DNA of 64,000 nt from Takifugu bimaculatus (taxonomy: Eukaryota; Chordata; Actinopteri; Tetraodontiformes; Tetraodontidae). Below the pieces are notes generated by a model. That model ran no database searches. It saw only the letters and a program-made list of their open reading frames with translations, and had not been told where the DNA came from. Location of the stretch: the NCBI GenBank assembly GCA_004026145.2, contig CP034993.1, positions 8,296,770 through 8,360,769 of the forward strand, written 5' to 3'. Position 1 is the first letter of the stretch. Each line of letters begins with the position of its first letter. The position numbers were made by a program, and so were the translations under genes. Positions 59,627 to 62,262 of this stretch are shown piece after piece.

Positions 59627-61993
59627 CTCTCCCTCTCTCTGCACGCCGTCAGCTAAGGCTGAATTAGTTCTCTAGAGTGCTCTTCAAAGGTTTGTTAAAG
59701 TTCACGTTTCCTGACTGACAGGGATCTATAAGAGGGGCCTTCACCTCAGCCCCTCTGTCGGCTCCTTAAACAGCGGCTGCCATTTCCCCTGTTTAGCTGT
59801 TTAGCCGAGGCTTTGTGCTAACGTTTAAAGACCAAACAGACAACAAGAGCGGAGCGGCGGAAGCTCGAGGAGAGAAGAGATGTCAGGAAGCGACGGATTG
59901 AGAGATGCTGCGTGTTGTAATGTGGGTCTGCAGAACTCGGAGCAGAAATCAATCTCTTGTCCTTTCCTGCCTCTTTCTGAATGTTAGCGCCCGCCTGATG
60001 TGACCCAACGCTGCAGCGCTGTTCTCCTTTGGACTTATAATTTCAGCTCTGCTGAGAGGCCCAGTGTGTAGGATTTAGTGACATCTACAGGTGGAAATAC
60101 AGATTGCAGGAGTTGCAAGGCCGCCCTCGGCGTGCCCTCGCTCTGCTTAATAGAGCCTTTTAATATCCGACACAAGAGACGATAATTATTCCCAATAATG
60201 AATGCAGCTCGTTATTCCTTTGTGTTGTATTTGTGTGCTGTGTCATTGAGCCTTCAAATGACTGGTGATGTTTTGTTTTTGTGTTGGCCGTGTCAGAGAG
60301 GAGGAGCCCTCATCAACACCGCCGTGACAAAGGTGAGCGCTGATGGTGCAGAGCTTAAAGGGGATATAGACTCTTTCATGCTCTGTATTCCCGAGGATGG
60401 GAGATGTTCTTGAGTGTGTTTGGGGTAAATAAGGATGCTTTTGTGAGGGATCTGAGACTGAAAAAAGAAATTTATTTGTGCTTTAAGGGCAGGATGACAC
60501 ATAGAAACATGAGAACATGATTGGGAAGTGTGGGAGAACACAAGTATGAAGGGAATGTCTTCAGATCTCCTCCTGCACCTGTTCCAAGATTTAATTTCTT
60601 TGCTTTATAATTGGCAAAAATAATGCTGCCACAACCAAAAACAAGCTTTAGAGTGTGGCAGTGAGTAGGCAGTGAGCTGTAGACGGTCAAAATAGGGGTC
60701 TCATCTCTGCGATCGCTCCCTCCCCCAGACTTTTGTCTCTTTTTTACAGAGATCAAAGCGTTTTTCTGATGCTACATGAGCAGAATGCTAATGCAGCTTG
60801 TTTTGATTAGTAATCTGTGTGTCCCTGCATGTGTGTGCTTGTGTGTTTCCCAGGCTAAGAGTCACGCTAAGAGGGGCATCCGAGACATTAAGGGCAGACT
60901 CAAAGCAAGGGTGAGCAGCACGTCCCGCCCCACCTCTCTGACACGCGCTGGTGCCATCGTCCAAACGCACCTTTGCACTTTTCACACACACACACAAAAG
61001 TCAGAGAAACAGACAGGAAAGACGCTTTAGACGGAGAATTGGGCTCTGACGCAGCAGCATTTAATGAAAGCTGAAGCCTGCTTAGAGCTTTGTTCATGGC
61101 AGTACATTTTTAACCAGCGCCCCTCTGGCTATGGCCTGTCATGTCATCGTAGCCGCGCTCTCTCCTCCTCTTTTATTGTCTGCATATTTCATCAGCGAGC
61201 CTGTGATTTCCTCAAAGCTAATGTAATGAGGTGTATGTTTCCATAAGCCTGATGGATTTGATAAGGCGATAGCAGTTTGATCTGTCAGTGTGAAGCAGGG
61301 GAGAGAGGGCAATGATGATGAACAAGAGGAGCACGCGGAGTTGTGATGCGCAGCTGCACGCACGCAGCGAGTACAGTCGGCGCGTTGAGATCTATTTATA
61401 TTTAGAGGTTTAGACAGGTTTCATCTACACATCAGTGGATTTACAAATACAAAATGAATTGATTCAAGCTTCCGGGGATCGTTTTTAATCTGCGTTTGCG
61501 TGGCTCCCAGGCTGAAATCAGGACTGGAGCGTTTAAAACTTGTCAAACGTCGTAACCTTGTAATTGCTGCAACCTGCTGTGGAACAAGGTGATATTCTGT
61601 AGATATTCTTTTCTTATCAAACAGACCCACTGAAAGGATCAATGCACGTCAGCTTTCAAACGCACATCCATGACCTGCAGAGAAATCTTAAAGAAACGGC
61701 AGGAAAAGGAGGACGTGACACATTTAGGACGACATGCATGAGTTCGTGTGTAGATTTGCTATATAGAAAGCTCGGGATTTGTTTCATTATATTACTGCTA
61801 ATGAGGAAAGGGCGCGGATTAAAAGGAGAGTCCAGCGTGTTTGATGTCTTTCTGCAGCTCTGACGTCTTTTCATTTCTTTTACAAAACATTCGTCCATCT
61901 CAGGAGGAAGAGGAGGAGGGGGTGACGGTCCGCGCGGGGTCTCCGACCAGCACCAAGAGCCTGTCTCCAAGGAGACTGCAGAAGATGAGACGG
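6427..61993 (+). CDS. dennd1b: dennd1b (DENN domain-containing protein 1B), partial gene, 18 coding exons
   Basis: Spliced partial gene, open at both ends. Exons: 6427-6470, 22196-22245, 23444-23563, 27856-27925, 29491-29571, 30720-30779, 32922-32975, 33485-33595, 40515-40615, 41911-41956, 42864-42965, 50182-50307, 53354-53455, 58457-58547, 59209-59249, 60297-60332, 60854-60910 and 61904-61993. All borders are GT-AG, phases agree throughout, and the join is 1382 nt with no stop. DENND1 proteins are Rab35 exchange factors acting in clathrin-mediated endocytosis and endosomal recycling. Using remembered human numbering minus about 27, uDENN covers residues 1 to about 116 of this partial product, cDENN about 133-269 and dDENN about 271-348. 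The start codon and the C-terminal clathrin/AP-2-binding tail lie outside the window. DENND1B is preferred over DENND1A because the 20-residue segment encoded by w6 and motifs such as LNAGRGFSD are present. The gene is far more compact than the mammalian one, which fits a teleost. Confidence 0.93.
6483..6503 (+). repeat. (CT)n microsatellite
   Basis: A CT repeat starts 12 nt after the w1 donor and is followed by TTCAG, so it looks like a decoy acceptor. Confidence 0.9.
12235..12427 (+). repeat. Long imperfect (TG)n with G-run interruptions
   Basis: About 190 bp of nearly pure TG, with CG variants and two runs of about nine G (near 12290-12298 and 12372-12380). Strand-specific stop-free frames across it are artefacts. 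Confidence 0.97.
12590..12850. promoter_or_regulatory. Candidate conserved non-coding block
   Basis: Balanced, complex, repeat-free sequence between microsatellites, with no open frame of interest. The call is by texture only. Confidence 0.25.
14003..14030 (+). repeat. (AC)n microsatellite
   Basis: About 14 AC units inside a longer CA-rich stretch. Confidence 0.95.
14080..14420. promoter_or_regulatory. Candidate conserved non-coding block
   Basis: Repeat-free sequence with ATTA/TAAT cores (for example GATTATTAGC and GGAATAATTC near 14289-14310), flanked by repeats. Its texture is typical of vertebrate enhancers. Conservation was not tested. Confidence 0.3.
15187..15249 (+). repeat. (AC)n microsatellite
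   Basis: About 31 units with one GC interruption. Confidence 0.96.
16921..17135 (+). repeat. Purine-rich (GA/GGA) tract
   Basis: About 215 bp strongly biased to purines on the + strand, with many GGG runs. It could form triplex or quadruplex structures. It makes a long stop-free CT-rich frame on the minus strand that is not a gene. Confidence 0.85.
17729..17781 (+). repeat. (CA)n microsatellite
   Basis: About 26 perfect CA units. Confidence 0.97.
18697..18722 (+). repeat. (TC)n microsatellite
   Basis: About 13 perfect TC units. Confidence 0.95.
19427..19464 (+). repeat. (AC)n microsatellite
   Basis: About 18 AC units. Confidence 0.96.
20631..20668 (+). repeat. (CA)n microsatellite
   Basis: About 19 perfect CA units. 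A degenerate CA-rich region follows at 20818-21002. Confidence 0.96.
21789..21806 (+). repeat. Poly-C run (18 bases)
   Basis: A pure C homopolymer; similar runs are at 7681-7694, 49559-49576 and 56967-56981. Length is unreliable in most sequencing. Confidence 0.9.
22196..22245 (+). CDS. dennd1b: dennd1b coding exon w2 (uDENN)
   Basis: The exon is 50 nt, phase 0 to phase 2, and encodes EVLQMIPKFCFPFDVE plus two bases of Arg. The PKFCFPFDVER core is the hallmark N-terminal uDENN strand of DENND1 proteins. The acceptor is GTTTCTCAG after a CT-rich tract. The donor is AAAG|GTACAA, with a weak +5. Its ending phase matches the single leading G of exon w3. Confidence 0.93.
22721..22768 (+). repeat. 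(CA)5(GT)n(TA)n compound repeat
   Basis: CA units are followed directly by complementary GT units, so the strand can fold back on itself, then by TA units. Confidence 0.92.
23152..23165 (-). promoter_or_regulatory. CTCF-like binding motif
   Basis: Read on the minus strand the site is CCACTAGATGGCAG. It matches the vertebrate CTCF core CCASYAGRKGGC at all 12 positions plus the following AG. It lies in the intron before w3, outside any simple repeat. Confidence 0.6.
23444..23563 (+). CDS. dennd1b: dennd1b coding exon w3 (uDENN core)
   Basis: The exon is 120 nt, phase 2 to phase 2. It completes Arg and then reads VSHNQVGQNFTFVLTDIDSK, QRFGFCRLTQGCRVCICLL and two bases of Ser. FTFVLTDIDSKQRFGFCRL is nearly invariant among DENND1A and DENND1B and is the diagnostic uDENN core. 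The segment is Cys-rich, with four Cys in the last 14 residues. The acceptor follows a T-rich tract (TTGCTTCCAG) and the donor is GAG|GTAACA. Confidence 0.96.
24040..24300. promoter_or_regulatory. Candidate homeodomain-rich enhancer block
   Basis: Contains several TAATT cores (TGTAATTGC twice) and the 21-bp inverted repeat at 24233-24253 built on TGTAATT/AATTACA. Repeat-free and AT-rich. Regulatory function is inferred. Confidence 0.35.
24424..24471 (+). repeat. (TG)n microsatellite
   Basis: About 24 TG units with one CG interruption. Confidence 0.96.
24590..24666 (+). repeat. (CT)n / CCCT low-complexity tract
   Basis: CT repeats interrupted by CCATCC and CCCT units, about 75 bp. Confidence 0.93.
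24690..24870. promoter_or_regulatory. Candidate POU/homeodomain-rich block
   Basis: Contains CATAATTATGCATGA, CCAATTAGC, ATGCTAATTCA and CATTATGCAT within about 120 bp, a density of octamer-like and TAAT motifs typical of conserved developmental enhancers. Confidence 0.35.
26460..27300. promoter_or_regulatory. Candidate conserved block with CCAAT cluster and octamer
   Basis: Has CCAAT boxes at 26511-26516 (minus), 26554-26558 (minus), 26680-26686 (plus) and 26865-26870 (minus), a perfect octamer ATTTGCAT at 26585-26592, a near-octamer near 26729, and ATGCATTGCATAAT further on. Apart from short A and C runs near 26731-26760 it is free of simple repeats for about 800 bp. Confidence 0.4.
27856..27925 (+). 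CDS. dennd1b: dennd1b coding exon w4 (uDENN, helical part)
   Basis: The exon is 70 nt, phase 2 to phase 0. It finishes the split Ser and encodes YLPWFEIYYKLLNTLADYLL then KQQ. SYLPWFE(V/I)(F/Y)YKLLN is a signature of DENND1 uDENN. The acceptor is CTCTTGCAG and the donor CAACAG|GTAAAG. The next exon opens in phase 0 with ENDL, matching the family order. Confidence 0.95.
27926..29490 (+). other. dennd1b: Intron w4-w5 (1.6 kb)
   Basis: No gene is seen. It contains a run of 20 A at 28251-28270 and a short (TG)n near 28693-28713. Both strands show stop-poor CT- or GA-rich frames (for example 28243-29058 on the minus strand) without family resemblance, treated as spurious. It ends TGTCTCCCCCAG. 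Confidence 0.85.
28251..28270 (+). repeat. Poly-A run (20 bases)
   Basis: A pure A run. No retroposed element is recognisable upstream of it, so it is not called a SINE or LINE tail. Confidence 0.9.
29491..29571 (+). CDS. dennd1b: dennd1b coding exon w5 (end of uDENN)
   Basis: The exon is 81 nt, 27 codons, phase 0 to 0. It encodes ENDLNNMLNSLYDLPVPK, then PFTPVNLSV. The NDLN...LYxxPVPK...TPVNLSV pattern is specific to DENND1B; DENND1A has a different ENQWNELL-type sequence here. The acceptor is CTCCCCCAG and the donor GTG|GTAGGT. The flanking phases would allow direct joining to w7 if w6 were skipped. Confidence 0.95.
29572..30719 (+). other. dennd1b: Intron w5-w6 (1.1 kb)
   Basis: No gene is seen. 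It includes a purine-rich stretch at about 29753-29891 that ends in a GGGGA-type repeat (29871-29890), which could form a G-quadruplex. It ends with a CT-rich tract and the unusual acceptor TGCAAG. Confidence 0.85.
30720..30779 (+). CDS. dennd1b: dennd1b coding exon w6 (20-residue linker, possible cassette exon)
   Basis: The exon is 60 nt, phase 0 to 0, and encodes NEQLYIATGQVLRDRRSTEP. It corresponds to the NQEIFIACEQVLKDQ...P segment I recall for human DENND1B, which DENND1A lacks. It lies between uDENN and cDENN. The acceptor at 30719 is CAAG, with a suboptimal A at -3. A second acceptor (GAGCAG) nine bases in would start the exon at 30729 and drop NEQ in frame. The donor is CCG|GTGAGT. 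Because both phases are 0, skipping leaves the frame open. Confidence 0.85.
32356..32403 (+). repeat. (CA)n microsatellite
   Basis: About 23 CA units with one CG interruption near the start. Confidence 0.95.
32551..32590 (+). repeat. 20-bp tandem duplication with CACGTG core
   Basis: Two adjacent 20-mers identical except for one base (A/G at position 11). Each contains the E-box CACGTG. Confidence 0.88.
32922..32975 (+). CDS. dennd1b: dennd1b coding exon w7 (start of cDENN)
   Basis: The exon is 54 nt, 18 codons, phase 0 to 0, and encodes HSYFIAPDINGLPTIPES. This is almost identical to the DENND1B sequence that opens the central DENN module; DENND1A differs here (HSYFTVPDTRELPSIPE). The acceptor is TTGTGCAG and the donor AGC|GTGAGT. 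Confidence 0.96.
32976..33484 (+). other. dennd1b: Intron w7-w8 (509 bp)
   Basis: This is the shortest intron in the window. I see no features beyond splice signals, which end in CTGTCTGTCTCCAG. Confidence 0.88.
33485..33595 (+). CDS. dennd1b: dennd1b coding exon w8 (cDENN core)
   Basis: The exon is 111 nt, 37 codons, phase 0 to 0. It encodes RNLTEYFVAVDVNNMLQLYA, then SMLHERRIIITSTKLST. This is the most conserved block of cDENN in DENND1 proteins. LHERRI followed by a hydrophobic strand and SxLST is diagnostic. The acceptor is GTCTCCAG and the donor ACT|GTGAGT. Confidence 0.97.
36263..36277 (-). promoter_or_regulatory. CTCF-like motif (one mismatch)
   Basis: On the minus strand it reads CAAGTAGGTGGCGCC, 11 of 12 matches to CCASYAGRKGGC, with GC following as is common. 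Confidence 0.4.
37804..37833 (+). repeat. (AC)n microsatellite
   Basis: About 15 AC units. Confidence 0.95.
40515..40615 (+). CDS. dennd1b: dennd1b coding exon w9 (cDENN)
   Basis: The exon is 101 nt, phase 0 to phase 2. It encodes LTACAHGATALLFPMYWQHI, FIPVLPPHLLDYC and two bases of the next Cys. YWQH(I/V)(Y/F)IPVLPPHLLDYCCAPMPY is a strict DENND1 signature spanning this exon and the next. The acceptor is CTCTGCAG and the donor TGCTG|GTACGT. Reading through the donor would wrongly suggest Trp; splicing restores Cys-Cys. Confidence 0.97.
40616..41910 (+). other. dennd1b: Intron w9-w10 (1.3 kb)
   Basis: No gene is seen. A G run lies at 41323-41332. The remainder is unremarkable unique sequence ending in a CT-rich tract and CATCCACAG. 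Confidence 0.85.
41911..41956 (+). CDS. dennd1b: dennd1b coding exon w10 (cDENN)
   Basis: The exon is 46 nt, phase 2 to 0. It finishes Cys and encodes APMPYFVGVHLSLLE. Mammalian DENND1B has the conservative variant APMPYLIGIH. The acceptor is CCACAG and the donor GAG|GTGCGT. Its small size makes it easy to miss, but frame and homology require it. Confidence 0.95.
41957..42863 (+). other. dennd1b: Intron w10-w11 (907 bp)
   Basis: No gene is seen. It is AT-rich with short CA-rich patches near 42564-42590. It ends TTTTATTGTCATTTAG, a TAG acceptor with a modest pyrimidine tract. Confidence 0.85.
42864..42965 (+). CDS. dennd1b: dennd1b coding exon w11 (end of cDENN, start of dDENN)
   Basis: The exon is 102 nt, 34 codons, phase 0 to 0. 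It encodes RVRSRSLEDVIILNMDSNTL, then ESPFDDLRNLPADV. The SLEDV(V/I)xLNxDxNTLESPF stretch is a conserved DENND1B motif. The acceptor is ATTTAG and the donor GTG|GTGAGA. A (CA)n begins only 13 nt into the following intron. Confidence 0.96.
42978..42997 (+). repeat. (AC)n repeat next to the w11 donor
   Basis: Ten AC units starting 13 nt into the intron after exon w11. Confidence 0.95.
43628..43680 (+). repeat. (CA)n microsatellite
   Basis: CA units with two GA interruptions near the 3' end. Confidence 0.95.
44440..45170. promoter_or_regulatory. Candidate long conserved non-coding block
   Basis: About 700 bp without simple repeats. It is rich in TAAT cores (for example near 44450, 44480, 44770, 44944 and 45090-45110), with SOX-like CTTTGTC, FOX-like TAAACA and a GGCCATTAATGGGC-type inverted motif near 45096-45110. 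Of all the intron sequence this looks most like a developmental enhancer. Confidence 0.4.
46405..46428 (+). repeat. (GT)n microsatellite
   Basis: About 12 GT units. Confidence 0.93.
46700..47130. promoter_or_regulatory. Candidate conserved non-coding block
   Basis: AT-rich sequence, repeat-free apart from a short CA patch near 46835, with GTTAATTATGTATGCAAA near its start and several ATTA/TAAT cores through 47100. The call rests on motif density and lack of repeats. Confidence 0.33.
47225..47274 (+). repeat. Imperfect (TG)n microsatellite
   Basis: TG repeat with several CG variants, about 50 bp. Confidence 0.94.
47990..48170. promoter_or_regulatory. Candidate conserved block with GGGCCT-TAATG-AGGCCC palindrome
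   Basis: Contains a 17-bp inverted repeat at 48011-48027 with a TAAT centre, followed by about 140 bp of complex repeat-free sequence. Function is inferred only. Confidence 0.3.
50182..50307 (+). CDS. dennd1b: dennd1b coding exon w12 (dDENN)
   Basis: The exon is 126 nt, 42 codons, phase 0 to 0. It encodes VSSLKSKLKK, QSTATGNGVARAFLRAQAAL and FGSYRDALRYKP. The segment is nearly identical to DENND1B. DENND1A differs, with a VSTTTGDG...AFLKAQAAFFGSYRNAL form. The acceptor is TTCCACCAG and the donor CCT|GTAAGT, a near-consensus site. Confidence 0.97.
50308..53353 (+). other. dennd1b: Intron w12-w13 (3.0 kb)
   Basis: No gene is seen. It has short GACA- and GATT-type repeats near 50376-50395 and 50458-50478, and T-rich runs at 53152-53175. 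It ends TGTGGATTCCTCAG. Confidence 0.85.
53354..53455 (+). CDS. dennd1b: dennd1b coding exon w13 (dDENN)
   Basis: The exon is 102 nt, 34 codons, phase 0 to 0. It encodes GEPITFCEESFVNHRSSTMR, then NFLSMAVNLQLFKQ. GEPITFCEE(S/A)FV and LQLFKQ are conserved in DENND1A and DENND1B. The acceptor is GATTCCTCAG. The donor CAG|GTACCA is weak at +5 and is followed within about 20 nt by a (TG)n(GGT)n tract. Confidence 0.96.
53476..53525 (+). repeat. (TG)n(GGT)nG10 compound repeat next to the w13 donor
   Basis: TG units, then GGT units, then a G run. It starts about 20 nt inside the intron after w13. The GGT/G part could form a G-quadruplex. Confidence 0.95.
53619..53634 (-). promoter_or_regulatory. 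CTCF-like motif (one mismatch)
   Basis: On the minus strand it reads TCAGTAGGGGGCGCTA, 11 of 12 core matches with the frequent GCTA extension. It could also be part of a dispersed-repeat fragment, since GCGCCCCCTACTG-type ends are common in repeats. Confidence 0.45.
55477..55535 (+). repeat. CA-rich repeat with AGAAACAC higher-order unit
   Basis: CA arrays separated by two copies of an AGAAACACAC-type unit, suggesting local duplication. Confidence 0.88.
57254..57286 (+). repeat. (GT)n(GC)n microsatellite
   Basis: GT units followed by GCGCGC, an alternating purine-pyrimidine tract with Z-DNA potential. Confidence 0.93.
58457..58547 (+). CDS. dennd1b: dennd1b coding exon w14 (after dDENN)
   Basis: The exon is 91 nt, phase 0 to 1. 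It encodes FIDGRLAKLNAGRGFSDMFE, EEITEGGFCG and one base of Ser. FIDGRLAKLNAGRGFSD is the DENND1B form (DENND1A: FIDGRLDLLNSGEGFSD). The acceptor is GGTTGCAG and the donor GGAA|GTGAGT. Confidence 0.96.
58548..59208 (+). other. dennd1b: Intron w14-w15 (661 bp)
   Basis: No gene or repeat is seen. It is AT-rich unique sequence ending CCTTAATCCCTGCAG. Confidence 0.87.
59209..59249 (+). CDS. dennd1b: dennd1b coding exon w15
   Basis: The exon is 41 nt, phase 1 to 0. It finishes Ser and encodes NSRSYQQWMHTVK. This matches the NPRSYQQWVHTVK segment of DENND1B. The acceptor is CCCTGCAG. The donor AAG|GTATTT is weak at +5 and +6. Confidence 0.94.
59586..59640 (+). repeat. (CA)n(CT)n compound microsatellite
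   Basis: About 18 CA units directly followed by CT units. Confidence 0.95.
60059..60125 (+). repeat. Probable fragment of a dispersed teleost repeat
   Basis: The stretch CAGTGTGTAGGATTTAGTG, then ACATCTACAGGTGGA...CAGATTGCAG, resembles a short dispersed motif I recall from many fish introns and 3' UTRs (AGTGTGTAGGATTTAGTGGC followed by ATCTAG...TTGCAGATTGCAA). Ends are not defined. The family name was not recalled. Confidence 0.5.
60297..60332 (+). CDS. dennd1b: dennd1b coding exon w16 (36-nt microexon)
   Basis: The exon is 36 nt, phase 0 to 0, and encodes RGGALINTAVTK. It aligns with the KGGALFNTAMTK segment of mammalian DENND1B. The acceptor is CGTGTCAG and the donor AAG|GTGAGC. The family normally continues with a segment of about 11 residues (ATPAVRTAYKF-like) before AKxHAK. 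I could not find that segment in the following intron. Confidence 0.93.
60333..60853 (+). other. dennd1b: Intron w16-w17 (521 bp)
   Basis: I read this intron for a microexon encoding the TPAVRTAYKF-like segment of DENND1 proteins and found none in any frame. A decoy acceptor, TTTTTTACAG at 60740-60749, is followed by a frame that does not match and soon stops. Otherwise it is unremarkable. It ends TGTGTTTCCCAG. Confidence 0.8.
60854..60910 (+). CDS. dennd1b: dennd1b coding exon w17 (basic amphipathic helix)
   Basis: The exon is 57 nt, 19 codons, phase 0 to 0, and encodes AKSHAKRGIRDIKGRLKAR. It matches the AKNHAKLGLKEVKSKLKHK segment that follows the DENN region. It is strongly basic and predicted helical. 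The acceptor is TTTCCCAG and the donor AGG|GTGAGC. Confidence 0.93.
60911..61903 (+). other. dennd1b: Intron w17-w18 (993 bp)
   Basis: No gene is seen. A short CA-rich patch lies at 60983-60998, about 70 nt after the donor. It ends ATTCGTCCATCTCAG. Confidence 0.85.
61904..61993 (+). CDS. dennd1b: dennd1b coding exon w18 (acidic-basic linker)
   Basis: The exon is 90 nt, 30 codons, phase 0 to 0. It encodes EEEEEGVTVRAGSPTSTKSL, then SPRRLQKMRR. An acidic start also occurs in mammalian DENND1B (ENEEDYG), and the basic end may correspond to KRKLAQARLKR before the SLDGAL block. Otherwise conservation is low. The call rests on the acceptor CATCTCAG, the open frame, the phase match and position. 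The donor CGG|GTATGA is followed at once by a 90-bp CA repeat. SP motifs suggest phosphorylation sites, which is inference. Confidence 0.78.
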
Positions 61994-61997
61994 GTAT

Positions 61998-62058
61998 GAC
62001 ACGCACACACACACACGCACACACACGCGCGCACACACACACACGCACACACACACAC

Positions 62059-62089
<31 letters not shown>
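61998..62089 (+). repeat. (CA)n microsatellite abutting the w18 donor
   Basis: About 90 bp of CA with CG interruptions. It begins roughly five bases after the intron start at 61994. Confidence 0.97.
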
Positions 62090-62227
62090 GCAGTAAATGA
62101 GTTAGCTGCATTTACACCAACTGATCATACCACAGCTCCGTCTTCACCGACTGACATGAACGCATTCTTCCACCTCAGTTCTCTTTCCACCCACTTTTTA
62201 TCCTCCTCTCTTTTCTTCTCTTCCCTC

Positions 62228-62230
<3 letters not shown>

Positions 62231-62259
<29 letters not shown>
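62231..62259 (+). repeat. (CT)n microsatellite
   Basis: About 14 perfect TC units. Confidence 0.95.

Positions 62260-62262
<3 letters not shown>

Larger units (their letters stand above)
59250..60296 (+). other. dennd1b: Intron w15-w16 (1.0 kb)
   Basis: No gene is seen. It has a (CA)n/(CT)n compound repeat at 59586-59640 and a probable dispersed-repeat fragment at 60059-60125. It ends GTGTTGGCCGTGTCAG. Confidence 0.85.

Noticed and set aside
60740..60780. Possible microexon after TTTTTTACAG in the w16-w17 intron
   Set aside because: The frames do not give the YKF-type segment, and no donor restores phase.
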